The notes under the pieces were generated by a model that saw only the letters and a list, made by a program, of their open reading frames with translations, was not told where the DNA came from and ran no database searches. Position numbers and translations under genes: made by a program. Positions 17,138-27,130 of a DNA stretch of 64,000 nt are shown piece after piece (position 1 is the stretch's first letter; each line of letters begins with the position of its first letter). Source of the DNA: Anaerocolumna xylanovorans DSM 12503 (GTDB lineage Bacteria > Bacillota > Clostridia > Lachnospirales > Lachnospiraceae); assembly GCF_900143645.1 (NCBI RefSeq), contig NZ_FRFD01000011.1, positions 124,001 to 188,000 on the forward strand, in the 5' to 3' direction.

Positions 17138-18652
17138 TTAGGTATACTCAAGTTCATTAACCTTCTTGGGGTAAACCTTACTTGGTTCATTTTGACTATG
17201 AAGCGGATACCATACTTGAGCAAAAAACTCACTTCTTTTTGCAATTTCATGGTAATTCCAGCTTTCTCGTTCACACTGTGGACACCAATGTCCCCCTTCC
17301 AATATAAGCCTTGGGCTTGCCTCAAAGGAATGTCCGAAAGCACACTTGAAACTAAGCCCTGTCCTCATATCACCCATGGTCATATTGTCAGACATGCATT
17401 TTCCTCCACGGAACGCAGCTGCTTTTTTTAAATCTTCAATATCAAGCATACTCTCCGGCTTTGTTTCATCATAACCGTGATCTATATGTACTACCCTGTC
17501 ATAATCTGAATATGGCTTAAAATCCTTTATACTTGGTGAAATAGCATCTCTTGCCTCCTTGGAGATAAAGAAGGGTTCAATGTAATCAAGCTTGTTGTTT
17601 TCTACCCAGAAAAGCGGACCATGTTCTGTTCTTGCCGTTTTCTCAAATTGCTTTCTTACAGTACTGCCAATAAGCTTTTGCCCACCTGGGAACCTTGTAA
17701 TTATTTTAGCCGCCCTAATAGCACTTGGATTGTTTTTCTTGTAAAGATCAGTAAAATATTCTGTACCGTGGCTTCTGAAGTGTAAATAGTTCTCCAGTTT
17801 ATCCGAATCCAAATAGTATTGACCATGGAAATTTCTTGTAGCAAACCAGTTTGCGTCAAGGGCATACTCCAATTTAGTAAGTCCCATCACTTCAAACATG
17901 TCTTTAAACATTTGATACGTATTTAATCTTGCCTTTTTACCTCCACCAATGTTGTATATATGCCCCCAGAAGTCTTCCGGCAGATCATCACAGATATTTT
18001 TCAGAAGAACACCCGAGTCATGATCACTCACATATTCAAGCACATTGTCCAGGCAATTGTGAAACGTGATACCATCATTTATTTCTACCATATGTTGAGA
18101 GAATATACCGGTCTGTCTTAGAGAAACCCAATACCGCAATCCAGATTCAATGACAGCTCTTTCGGCTGCAATTTTCGATACTGCATAATAATCATGAACG
18201 CTTGGCTTGATAGGATCTCCCACTCTGCCCCAATGGATCGGAGGCATCCTATCTCCAGTCTGTGCAACCGTTCCTATATAAACAAGTTTAATACTGTCAC
18301 GATTCGGACTTTCTTTTATAGCGTTGATGATATTCACGGTTGATCCATAGTTAATTCTCATAGCTTGCTCCGGGTGATAATCAGCCTCCGGGGATACAAA
18401 GGCAGCTACATGCAGTATAATGTCCGCTCCATTAACACATGTTTTAACATCATTATAATTAATCAAATCGCCCCAGACTATTTTCAGATTATCGAGACCT
18501 TCATATTGCTTAAGCATTTCCTTATCCTTTACTGATGTTCTCGCTAATATAACAATGTTATATTTTGATGGTTCTTTTAGCAGCTCTTTTAAACCGCAAG
18601 AACCCATATTGCCTGTTGCTCCAGTAAGAAAAACTGTTTTCTTTTTTGACAT
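17138..18652 (-). CDS. Extended SDR (NAD-dependent epimerase/dehydratase) with C-terminal Cys/His domain
   Basis: About 504 aa. The N-terminal Rossmann domain has TGATGNMG (near residue 13) and the SDR active site Tyr/Lys in YYAVSK. After residue ~330 there is a large extra region ending in a zinc-ribbon-like set: CAFGHSFE...GGHWCPQC. I do not know a named family with this layout. The ATG at 18652 is preferred, though a GTG five codons earlier overlaps the stop of the upstream gene. It follows the other SDR gene directly, so the two are probably co-translated and may act on one substrate. A stray copy of its last codons lies at 12022. Confidence 0.8.
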   Translation of the reverse strand: MSKKKTVFLTGATGNMGSCGLKELLKEPSKYNIVILARTSVKDKEMLKQYEGLDNLKIVWGDLINYNDVKTCVNGADIILHVAAFVSPEADYHPEQAMRINYGSTVNIINAIKESPNRDSIKLVYIGTVAQTGDRMPPIHWGRVGDPIKPSVHDYYAVSKIAAERAVIESGLRYWVSLRQTGIFSQHMVEINDGITFHNCLDNVLEYVSDHDSGVLLKNICDDLPEDFWGHIYNIGGGKKARLNTYQMFKDMFEVMGLTKLEYALDANWFATRNFHGQYYLDSDKLENYLHFRSHGTEYFTDLYKKNNPSAIRAAKIITRFPGGQKLIGSTVRKQFEKTARTEHGPLFWVENNKLDYIEPFFISKEARDAISPSIKDFKPYSDYDRVVHIDHGYDETKPESMLDIEDLKKAAAFRGGKCMSDNMTMGDMRTGLSFKCAFGHSFEASPRLILEGGHWCPQCERESWNYHEIAKRSEFFAQVWYPLHSQNEPSKVYPKKVNELEYT

Positions 18653-18659
18653 AATATCT

Positions 18660-19673
18660 TCACTCACCTTTCATGCTGATCGTCTTCTGTTTTCCATCCA
18701 AAACTTCCATGCAAAGTCTAACTGATTCACCGATAGCCTTATCAATATCATCTCCTTTTACACCCATCTCTTCTACAATTATTTTTTTATCAATAAACGC
18801 CCGGTTGGTCATTATTTCAACCAATCCAATGGGATCAAGCCCTGGCTCTATGCCCTTTTCCTTATATTCATTTATGATAGATCTCATCCCAAGCCTGTAT
18901 AAAAATTTTGGTATCGTTATGATTCTCTTATCCGGAGTACCCATGTGTTTGTGCATGATTGTAAGCATTTCCTTCCATGTGAGATTAAAGTAGCCTACAG
19001 GATAATTTTTCCCACCTTTGCCGCGTTCAAGGGCTCCTGCAATGCACTGGCCGACTTGTCTGACTGTAACCATGGCTGTTCCCCCCTTAGGATAGAAAGT
19101 GGAACCTTTCATTTTACTTATCTGTTCAATTAAAAAAACCCATACCGGCTTACGTCCTGGCTGAGTACCGAATATGTATGGTAATTCCAAAACAGATACA
19201 TCCATATTTTCATCTGCAAAGGATAATGCCATATTGGCTTGATCTACACGGCTTCTTATGTAGGGATGGGTATCATATAGCTTTTGACCTTTCCATATCC
19301 TGTTAAAATAAGCAAAGAATGACCCCAGCACAACAGCATGCTTTACTCCGACCTCCTTAGCAATTCTTAGCAACCTCTCCAACGGCTTTATATTGTACCT
19401 ATAAAACGTATCATAAATTGGTGCCGGCCCTTCTACCCTTTCATCTACTCCAGCCGCAAAGACAAAACCTTCACAGCCCTTCATGAAGTTTCTAATTTCT
19501 TCATCGGTTAATTCCATATAGTTGCCAAAAAATAACTTCATTCCCGGTGGCAAACTTACACCCTCCGGAATTGGAGGCAATGCTATTGAAGATACCTCAT
19601 GCCCCCTACGAATCAATTCTTTTGCCCCTTCTAAGCCAAGTAAACCTGTCCCGCCTATCATAAATACTTTCAT
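18660..19673 (-). CDS. SDR-fold NAD(P)-binding protein
   Basis: A 337-aa extended SDR-like protein: MKVFMIGGTGLLGLEGAKEL carries the GGxGxxG dinucleotide-binding motif. The usual YxxxK is replaced by YIRSR (near residue 155), so Arg stands where the catalytic Lys is normal. Activity may therefore differ from classical epimerases. It lies immediately upstream of a second SDR gene and its stop overlaps that gene's alternative GTG start, so the pair is an operon. No signal peptide. Substrate unknown. Confidence 0.85.
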   Translation of the reverse strand: MKVFMIGGTGLLGLEGAKELIRRGHEVSSIALPPIPEGVSLPPGMKLFFGNYMELTDEEIRNFMKGCEGFVFAAGVDERVEGPAPIYDTFYRYNIKPLERLLRIAKEVGVKHAVVLGSFFAYFNRIWKGQKLYDTHPYIRSRVDQANMALSFADENMDVSVLELPYIFGTQPGRKPVWVFLIEQISKMKGSTFYPKGGTAMVTVRQVGQCIAGALERGKGGKNYPVGYFNLTWKEMLTIMHKHMGTPDKRIITIPKFLYRLGMRSIINEYKEKGIEPGLDPIGLVEIMTNRAFIDKKIIVEEMGVKGDDIDKAIGESVRLCMEVLDGKQKTISMKGE

Positions 19674-19978
19674 GCTACTGTTAACCTCCCTTTATTTTTT
19701 CTTTATAATATAAAGAGTATATTTTAGACGTGTTTCTTCATCATTCTTGAATTTGCCACTATAGTAAGTCTCTTCATAAGGAGAGGACGGCCGTGGGGGG
19801 TGAGTTAAACCGACATTAACCGGCAAATACAATAAATTTAGAATCATGTAAAATATAATATAGTTATTTTATAGGATAATCGTATTATAGTATTTCAAAT
19901 ATGTTAGGAAAATTATATTAATATAAAAAAATTAGCTAAAGGAAGAACCATGAATATTTCAGAATATATCTATTTATG

Positions 19979-20021
19979 TAAAAAGGGGCCATCGCACTGA
20001 CTTCTACTGCGATGGCCCCCA
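19979..20021 (-). terminator. Strong terminator of the chitinase operon
   Basis: GGGGCCATCGCA (19985-19996) pairs perfectly with TGCGATGGCCCC (20008-20019). On the minus strand the hairpin is followed by TTTTTAC. It lies about 95 nt after the stop of the last chitinase gene. The rest of 19674-20113 shows no gene. Confidence 0.9.
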
Positions 20022-20113
20022 TATTTTATAGTTTGTTTATTGCATTAGAATTGAAATACATAAACTGCATAGATGAGAGGAAGAAAGTTCTTATGCAACT
20101 ATCAACGCTGTTC

Positions 20114-23100
20114 CTATTGTGCCTGCCAGAGGGCCGGAACGTTGGATGGTTCCCAACCGGGCAGTGAAGTGTGGCCCTGTACGCATTTATAAGTCTTTCC
20201 GCTGTAGCTTACGAGATCGCCTGTCTTATATGAAATATTCGGTCCCCAAGCAGGTATAACAGGTGTGATAGTGTAAGTGCTGCTGCTTACATCGGAATTT
20301 GTCATGCCGGTATAGATTGCAATAGCCTTGATTGTAGTGGTAGCTGTCACGTCAATTGGAGTGCTGTATATATTTGAAGTTGATGTTGGCGTGGTGCCGT
20401 CAGTGGTATATCTTATGGTTGCTCCACTTGTAGCACAGGATATAGTTACTGTCTGGGCTGCCTGGTACGAACCTGCTGCAGGACTGAAGGTTGGTGTGGC
20501 AACTTTTGCCGGAGTTATCGTATACTGGGCGCTTGCTATATCAGAATCCAAATAGCCGGGTGCCGAAGCATAGGCCTTTACGGCAGCAGAGCTTGACACA
20601 GTAACGGGAGCAGTCCAAACCGTAGAGGAAGGATTTGGAGTTGAACCGTCAACTGTATACCTTATGGTAGCACTGGCGTAATTGCATGTGATAGCTACAG
20701 ACACAGGACCCGTGTAAGTTCCTGAGGCAGGACTGATAGTAAGCATCAGTTTTACAGGTGTGCCAAAGTTATAAGTTTCAGCAGCCACTGCTGAATCAGT
20801 CATTCCATTTGCCGTTGCGTATGCTTTTATCGTTGTATTCTGGGACACAACTATAGGGTTTGAATATATAGTGGAAGACGCTGAAGGTGTTGAACCATCC
20901 GTAGTATACCTGATAACAGCTCCACTGGTGGCACAAGTTATAGAAACAGTCTGTGAAGAGGTATAGTTTCCGCTTCCAGGAGTCATAACCGGGGTAGCCA
21001 CAGTAGGTGGAACAATAGCGTATATTGCAGTTGCTGTTGCAGAAGACAGCATTCCGGTAAGGAAGCCTTTCACTTTAACGGTTGTAGTTTTTGAAATTGA
21101 TATAGACCCGCCAATAATGGGAGAATTCTCAGTAGGTTCACTTCCATCAAGTGTGTATCTTACGGTGGCTCCGGGCGTACTGCAGGTGACAGTCAGAGAC
21201 TGGGATGATACATAAGTGCCGCCTGGAGGGCTAATAACAGGTGTCGCTACCGTTTGCATGGTGCCTATATTATATGTGGCACTGGCAACATTTGAATCAT
21301 ATGCGCCTGATTTAAAGGCAACAGCTTTTATGGTTGCAGTACTCGAGGCAGCAATTGGAGCTGTATAGGTAGCGGAATTTACTGTTGGTGTGGAGCCGTT
21401 AGTAGTATACTTGATAACGGCATTGCTTGTTGCACAGGAAATGATTACATTTTGTGTACCTGTATAATTTCCACTGTCAGGGCTGAAAGTGGGCGTAGCT
21501 ACCGTTTCTCCTGTAGCTCCTCCATTGTATACAGACCAAAGAGCCTGCGCATTAGGTGGCTCCCAGGTGGTCATTGAAGTGTGCTGGAAGGTGCATTTAT
21601 AGACAATACCGTTATAGGACGCGATATCTCCTATTTTGTAAACGGTGCCTGGAGCCCATGGAAGATAACTTATTGAATTGTGAACGATGAAGGATGCACT
21701 TTTTTCAATAGAATCATTCAACCCGGATTTAAAGGCTTTTGCCTTTATTGTCATTGTGGTATTAGTAGGTACATTAATCGGCCCGGTGTATAATGTTGAT
21801 GCTGAAGTTGGTGCAGAGCCGTCCGTTGTATACCTGATGGCTGCGCCGTTTGTCAGAGTAGAAATGGATACATTTTGTGCCGAGTCAAATGTACCTCCGT
21901 CAGGACTGAAGGTTGGCGGAGCCACAGTGGTATTATCCAAAATAGTATAGGTGCTGCTGGCAGCAAAAGAATCATTCATACCCGACTTGAACGCGATTGC
22001 CCGTATAGTAGTGGTTGTTGTCACATTACTGCCGGGCAAATTGATTGGAGCGGTATAAACAGGAGAATTTGGAGTAGGATCCGTTCCATTTGTGGTATAC
22101 CGGATAGTAGCACCTGGAGTAGCACAGGATATGGCTACTGACTGTGATGTAACGTAAGTTCCGCCTGGTGGACTAAAAGTCGGCGTTGCTACAGTTTCCA
22201 GATTGTTATTAATTATTTTGCTGTAAATAAGATTGGTCATGGTAAAATTGTTGTCATCACCGGATATATCCCAAACCATTATCCCTCCAAAACCGTTTGA
22301 GTTGATGTAATCTAATTTTTGTGCAAGGGATATATCATCCTCGTAGGTAAGCATAATACCTTGGGATGCGTTGTAAAGGTAAGGAGTATTGGATACCGGA
22401 TCCCTATACTTTACATACCCGCCTGAGTTTTCCATGGTTTTCAGCTGGAAATAAGGATATTGTCCGCCTGGTGAACTAGGGTTATCCCAAGGACCTGTGG
22501 CAGGACCTGTGGCATTGGCAAACAATCCGTTGGTTCCGCCGGAAACACCTACCCAGCCTCTGGAATAGTACGGAGTTGCAGCATTCAGCTTGCTTGCCGG
22601 AATACCGTAATTGTCCCTAAGGTTCTTCATTGCATAATCCACATTATACTTATTCTTTATGTCTATAGGTGAAGTACCTGATGGATCTGCGGGATTTGCA
22701 TACATTGGAGTTGCATTGTTTGTAGTTTGCTCCCATGCTCCATGGAAGTCAAAGGTCATAACATTGAGCCAATCGAGATACTGGGCATAGATATTTGGTT
22801 CCTGCAGCTCAAGCTTGTCATAGCCTGCAGCAATTGCTGTTGTCAGTAACTTGCCAGATAAACCGTTATTGTTATATGCCTGGCGCAGTTCTCTGAATAA
22901 TGAGGTGAAGTTTTGCTTATCCTCGGGGCCGCCCGGGCAGCCTTTATCATACTGGTCATTGGGGTCTGCAGCCCTGTCGACTCCCGGATACTCCCAGTCA
23001 ATATCGATACCGTCAATAAACGGATATTGTTTGAGGAAATCAACAACACTCTGAATAAAGACCGCTCTGGTTGCAGGGGTAAGGGCCATCTTATGGAAGT

Positions 23101-23494
23101 TCTGTCCTCTGGTCCAGCCACCTACGGACACCATTATTTTTACATTAGGATACTGTGTTTTATAATACTTATATTCTCCGAAATGACCTGCCAAGTCAGC
23201 TGTTGAATGTTGGAATTGACGGGTAAAATCTGCATCAGGGTCAATGGTTGCCAGCTTGTTGCTGCTATCTACTTCAAAGAAGGCGTGATTTACACAGGTT
23301 ACTTTTGTCCAGGGAATCATGCTTACAGTCATGGACTTGTGAGCCGCATTGTATATAGCCCAGTCGGGGAAGTATACAATCAAACGCTTTGAGGTCAGCG
23401 CTGCAGATGCTTTTTCTACCGATACCGGCAGAAAGGTTAAAAGCAATGCCAAACTCAGAAAAACGGTCAAGAACTTCATAAACAGATTTTTCAT
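20114..23494 (-). CDS. Large secreted GH18 chitinase with seven beta modules and two CBM5/12
   Basis: About 1126 aa. A signal peptide (FLTVFLSLALLLTFLPVSVEKASA) precedes a GH18 barrel with catalytic FIDGIDIDWEYPG and, near the end, MVWDISGDD. After residue ~430 come repeats of about 85 aa of the chitobiase-C-like type (start [AP]TFSP..G.Y, middle GATIRYTTDGS.PT, end KA.A...GM..S). Two copies come first, then a CBM5/12 chitin-binding module (PWAPGTVYKIGD...TWEPPNAQALW). Five more copies and a second CBM5/12 (PAWGPNISYKTGD...GWEPSNVPALW) end the protein. ATG 23494 has AAAGGAG upstream. It is last in the operon. Confidence 0.95.
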   Translation of the reverse strand: MKNLFMKFLTVFLSLALLLTFLPVSVEKASAALTSKRLIVYFPDWAIYNAAHKSMTVSMIPWTKVTCVNHAFFEVDSSNKLATIDPDADFTRQFQHSTADLAGHFGEYKYYKTQYPNVKIMVSVGGWTRGQNFHKMALTPATRAVFIQSVVDFLKQYPFIDGIDIDWEYPGVDRAADPNDQYDKGCPGGPEDKQNFTSLFRELRQAYNNNGLSGKLLTTAIAAGYDKLELQEPNIYAQYLDWLNVMTFDFHGAWEQTTNNATPMYANPADPSGTSPIDIKNKYNVDYAMKNLRDNYGIPASKLNAATPYYSRGWVGVSGGTNGLFANATGPATGPWDNPSSPGGQYPYFQLKTMENSGGYVKYRDPVSNTPYLYNASQGIMLTYEDDISLAQKLDYINSNGFGGIMVWDISGDDNNFTMTNLIYSKIINNNLETVATPTFSPPGGTYVTSQSVAISCATPGATIRYTTNGTDPTPNSPVYTAPINLPGSNVTTTTTIRAIAFKSGMNDSFAASSTYTILDNTTVAPPTFSPDGGTFDSAQNVSISTLTNGAAIRYTTDGSAPTSASTLYTGPINVPTNTTMTIKAKAFKSGLNDSIEKSASFIVHNSISYLPWAPGTVYKIGDIASYNGIVYKCTFQHTSMTTWEPPNAQALWSVYNGGATGETVATPTFSPDSGNYTGTQNVIISCATSNAVIKYTTNGSTPTVNSATYTAPIAASSTATIKAVAFKSGAYDSNVASATYNIGTMQTVATPVISPPGGTYVSSQSLTVTCSTPGATVRYTLDGSEPTENSPIIGGSISISKTTTVKVKGFLTGMLSSATATAIYAIVPPTVATPVMTPGSGNYTSSQTVSITCATSGAVIRYTTDGSTPSASSTIYSNPIVVSQNTTIKAYATANGMTDSAVAAETYNFGTPVKLMLTISPASGTYTGPVSVAITCNYASATIRYTVDGSTPNPSSTVWTAPVTVSSSAAVKAYASAPGYLDSDIASAQYTITPAKVATPTFSPAAGSYQAAQTVTISCATSGATIRYTTDGTTPTSTSNIYSTPIDVTATTTIKAIAIYTGMTNSDVSSSTYTITPVIPAWGPNISYKTGDLVSYSGKTYKCVQGHTSLPGWEPSNVPALWQAQ

Positions 23495-23535
23495 ATTCAG
23501 AACTCCTTTCATTTATTTTATTAATTTAAAGTCTA

Positions 23536-25287
23536 CTACTGCAAAGAGTCCAGATATGCACCATTACTCTTTGCAAAGGAATTGCTGTTCTGGAACGCAT
23601 CCCAGTTTATAGACCAGGTCATAATACCTCTTAGTGTCGGATAAGCAGCGTTCAAAGTGCTAAAGGCCTGCTGTAACTGAGCATTGGATATCTGCCCGCT
23701 CCCAGCCGAGCCTTGAGATGAGGGGACGCCAATTGCTATCTGATCGGCCCTCAACCCAGGGAAGAAATAATTGGAATTTCCTCCACAATGAAAGCCCTTG
23801 AGCATCATTTCGCACATTGCAACTACAGCTTCAGAATTTCCCATGCTGTAGTACTTTCCATCAAGGCCCATAACCTGGATAGAGTTATAGAGCTGCGCGT
23901 GTACATAGGTGGTTTTATCACGAAGAGCATAGATCATTGGTATGTAAACACCGGCTCTTCTGTCACATCCGGAATTGAGCCCTCCATAGTACTGGTATCC
24001 CAATTGCAGGTAGAAGGTTTCCGGTGCCCATGAGAGGATAAAGTTTGATCCATAGGAATCACAGATTTGTCTGATCCCTGATATCATATTGACAATCTTT
24101 GGAGACACCGGGTTTTTAAAATCAGGGTCTGAACCGTTAATAAACTCAACCGAGGTCTGTTCCAGATCAATGTCAATACCATCAAAACCATATTCATTTA
24201 TAAATCCTTTTATGTCATTTGCAAAGGTAGTTGCTGCAGAAGCTGTGGTAAGGGAGAAATATCCAGCATAGCCGCCAATGGAAAGAACCACTTTTTTCCC
24301 TTTGCTTTGTAGTGTTTTTATATCAGCTTTGAAGTCATTAATGGTATAACTTGAGGTTAAACCTGTAACTGCAAATTTCATTTGACCGGTTGTACTTCCA
24401 GGAGTAACCGGTTCGGCAAAAGCTATATTGATCACATCCCAGTTTGGATCAACATCTCTAAGCTTGACGAAAGGCACTCCTCCGCTTGCATCGCCACCCC
24501 AGGTATGCCAGTAACCGATTAATACCCTCTTTTGTAATGAACCGCCAATCGTATATGATTCATTTGCCACATTTGAGTCAGTCATTCCAGCTTTTTGTGC
24601 TATAGCCTTAATAGTGGTGGATTTCGTGACAGATATGGCACCTGAATAGACTGGTGATGCAGATGTGGGCGTGGAATTATCGGTAGTATACCTGATGGTT
24701 GCACCGCTTGTTGAACAAGAGATGGTTACAGACTGCGTATTAGCATAGTATCCACCGGCTGGGCTAAAGGTTGGTGTAGCTACAACATTTGTATTAATGG
24801 TGTAGGTGCCACTTGCAGTTGCTGAATCCGCCATGCCAGATTTAAAGGCTTTTGCCTTTATGGAAGTTGTTGCAGAGATTGTGAGCGGACTTGCATAAGC
24901 TGTAGAGGACGCAGTTGGTTCGCTGCTATCGGTTGTATATCTTATGGTTGCTCCAGTTGTAGCACAGGATATAGCTACAGTCTGAGTTGAATTATATGTA
25001 CCTGGTGCCGGATTGAAGGCAGGTGTTGCCACAGCCGCAGTGCCGCCGGCTTTCCAGAGAGCAGGTACATTGGTTGGCTCCCAGCCGGGAAGGGACGTGT
25101 GACTCTGTAAGCATGTATATGCATTTCCGTTATAGGTAGCAATATCATCTGCAGCATATGTAGTGTACGGAGCCCATTCACCTCTATCCGCAGCAGACAC
25201 GGGGAAAGTAAAACAGAAGGTAGAAATCAGCATTGCTAATACAACTAAAAGCGTGATGAATTTTGAAGATACTCTTTTAATACACAT
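23536..25287 (-). CDS. Secreted GH18 chitinase, CBM5/12 plus two beta modules at the N-terminus
   Basis: 583 aa. A signal peptide (FITLLVVLAMLISTFCFTF, cut near VSAA) is followed by a CBM5/12 module (GEWAPYTTYAADD...GWEPTNVPALWKAG). Two chitobiase-C-like repeats then precede a C-terminal GH18 barrel with FDGIDIDLEQ, in which the Glu is the acid catalyst. The barrel resembles the chitinase D/ChiC-like bacterial branch, often described as having transglycosylating or endo activity. AGGAGG precedes the ATG. It lies 68 bp downstream of the next chitinase gene in the same operon. Confidence 0.95.
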   Translation of the reverse strand: MCIKRVSSKFITLLVVLAMLISTFCFTFPVSAADRGEWAPYTTYAADDIATYNGNAYTCLQSHTSLPGWEPTNVPALWKAGGTAAVATPAFNPAPGTYNSTQTVAISCATTGATIRYTTDSSEPTASSTAYASPLTISATTSIKAKAFKSGMADSATASGTYTINTNVVATPTFSPAGGYYANTQSVTISCSTSGATIRYTTDNSTPTSASPVYSGAISVTKSTTIKAIAQKAGMTDSNVANESYTIGGSLQKRVLIGYWHTWGGDASGGVPFVKLRDVDPNWDVINIAFAEPVTPGSTTGQMKFAVTGLTSSYTINDFKADIKTLQSKGKKVVLSIGGYAGYFSLTTASAATTFANDIKGFINEYGFDGIDIDLEQTSVEFINGSDPDFKNPVSPKIVNMISGIRQICDSYGSNFILSWAPETFYLQLGYQYYGGLNSGCDRRAGVYIPMIYALRDKTTYVHAQLYNSIQVMGLDGKYYSMGNSEAVVAMCEMMLKGFHCGGNSNYFFPGLRADQIAIGVPSSQGSAGSGQISNAQLQQAFSTLNAAYPTLRGIMTWSINWDAFQNSNSFAKSNGAYLDSLQ

Positions 25288-25355
25288 ATTATAACCTCCT
25301 ATGAGTAGGTACCATTTTGAGCCTTCCTATAAGAAAGCTTCTTGAATTCATGCTA

Positions 25356-27113
25356 TTACTTTAGCTCGTCAAAATATGGGCGGTAATTGTTTGTGAACTC
25401 ATAACTGTTTTGAGCGTCCCAGTTTACCGACCAGGTCATAAGACCTCTGAAACCGGAATAGCCTGAAGTATTCTGGAGTTTGTAAGTTCCACCGTAGGAA
25501 ATGCCTTTCATTAAATAATCCAGAGCCTTTTTCATTTCAGAAGGGCGTATATATCCACCGCTTGGAGCTGCACCTGAAGCGGCAGGAATGCCGATCATTA
25601 CCTGATTTTGATTTAAAGCGGGAAACATATTGTTTGAATTACCTGCTACGGGAAAGCCTTTCAACAGCATTTCAGCCATTGCCACTTCAAAATCTGCAGT
25701 ACCCTGATTATAGGACTTTCCATCAAGTGCTGTGTTTCCACCGCAATTGTAATGCTGTACATGTATATACGTTAATTCGTTCCTAAGACCGTATATAATT
25801 GGAAGGTATGCGCCCCAAGGACCTCCATATGCAGTGATGCCGCCTTGAACATAGGCGATTTCAGGAGCCATACTTAATGTGAAGCCTGACCCGTATTTGG
25901 CACAGACTGTCTTTAATGCAGATATCAGATTAACGATTGTGGGTGTTGCAGGATTCTTAAAGTCTGAATCACCGCCAGTTAGGGCTATCCCGGTTTCAAT
26001 ATCAATATCTACACCATCAAAACCATATTTGTCTATGGCAGCGATCAATGAGTTGGTAAATCTTGTTTTGGAGGCACTATCGGGTAAGCTTAAAGCACCG
26101 TTCTGTCCGCCCAAAGACAGAACTACCTTCTTCCCCAGGCCTTTTAAGTATGAAACATCGGATATGAAGGATGCATCGGTTACGTTGTATGGTGTAAAAG
26201 AAACTGTTCCATCATAGGCTATATCTGCAAAAGCTACATTTATGACATCCCACTTAGTTGAGACATTCTTCAATTGAATAACAGGAGTCAGGTTATTATC
26301 AAAATTATGCCAGTATCCGACCAACAACTTACCGCCAAGGGGAGGGATCGGAGAAATGGTATAAGTGGATGTTACAACTGCTGAATTGACCATGCCTGAT
26401 TTTGTACCTATGGCCTTTATGGTTTTAGTTCCGCTGTCCACAGGTATAGGAACACTGTAGACCGGTGATGTATCGGTAGGTGTTGTCCCGTCCGTAGTGT
26501 ACCTGATGGTCGCACCGCTTGTTGAACATGAGAGGTTGACTGTCAGAGGTGAGCTGTAGGTTCCTCCAGCCGGTTGGAAGTTGGGTGTTGAAACTTGTAA
26601 CGGATTGTAGGTGATTATGTAGGCAGCACTGGCAACTGATGAATCATTCATACCCGGCTTGCTTGCATAAGCCTTTATTGAAGTATCCGTTGATATGCTA
26701 ATAGGGCCTGTGTAGGCTGTGGATGATGAAGTTGGAGTTGTTCCGTCAGTAGTATACCTTATGGTTGCTCCTGTAGTAGAGCAGGATATACTTACAGTCG
26801 TAGTCGGTGTTGAATATGTGCCTGGTGCCGGGTCAAAAGTAGGTGTTGCTACAGCAGAAGTGCCGCCTGCTTTCCAGAGAGCGGGGGCATTGGAGGGCTC
26901 CCAACCCGGAAGCGAAGTATGTCCTTGAACACATGTGAATGTACTACCGTTATAGGTAACCACATCACCTGCGGCATATGTTGTGTTTGGAGCCCATGTG
27001 CCTTTATCTGCTGCGGCTGCCTGATTTGAGAAACTTAAGGTTGAAAAAATTAATACTAGCCCTAAGAATAAAGATAAAAGCTTTCTTGCCGAGTTTTTAT
27101 TATTTACCTTCAT
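25356..27113 (-). CDS. Secreted GH18 chitinase, paralogue of the preceding one
   Basis: 585 aa with the same order as its downstream neighbour: signal peptide (ending SNQAAA), CBM5/12 (GTWAPNTTYAAGD...GWEPSNAPALWKAG), two chitobiase-C-like modules and a GH18 barrel with FDGVDIDIETG (catalytic Glu kept, Ile instead of Trp/Leu before it). Sequence similarity in all parts points to tandem duplication followed by divergence in the catalytic cleft. It starts 17 bp after the stop of the upstream GH18 gene, hence is surely co-transcribed. Confidence 0.95.
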   Translation of the reverse strand: MKVNNKNSARKLLSLFLGLVLIFSTLSFSNQAAAADKGTWAPNTTYAAGDVVTYNGSTFTCVQGHTSLPGWEPSNAPALWKAGGTSAVATPTFDPAPGTYSTPTTTVSISCSTTGATIRYTTDGTTPTSSSTAYTGPISISTDTSIKAYASKPGMNDSSVASAAYIITYNPLQVSTPNFQPAGGTYSSPLTVNLSCSTSGATIRYTTDGTTPTDTSPVYSVPIPVDSGTKTIKAIGTKSGMVNSAVVTSTYTISPIPPLGGKLLVGYWHNFDNNLTPVIQLKNVSTKWDVINVAFADIAYDGTVSFTPYNVTDASFISDVSYLKGLGKKVVLSLGGQNGALSLPDSASKTRFTNSLIAAIDKYGFDGVDIDIETGIALTGGDSDFKNPATPTIVNLISALKTVCAKYGSGFTLSMAPEIAYVQGGITAYGGPWGAYLPIIYGLRNELTYIHVQHYNCGGNTALDGKSYNQGTADFEVAMAEMLLKGFPVAGNSNNMFPALNQNQVMIGIPAASGAAPSGGYIRPSEMKKALDYLMKGISYGGTYKLQNTSGYSGFRGLMTWSVNWDAQNSYEFTNNYRPYFDELK

Positions 27114-27130
27114 TGTTAATCACCTCTCGA

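Noticed and set aside
20300..26900. Regularly recurring ~255-bp DNA repeats
   Set aside because: They look array-like, but they are in-frame coding repeats of chitobiase-C-like modules and not CRISPR; no short identical repeats with unique spacers are present anywhere in the window.
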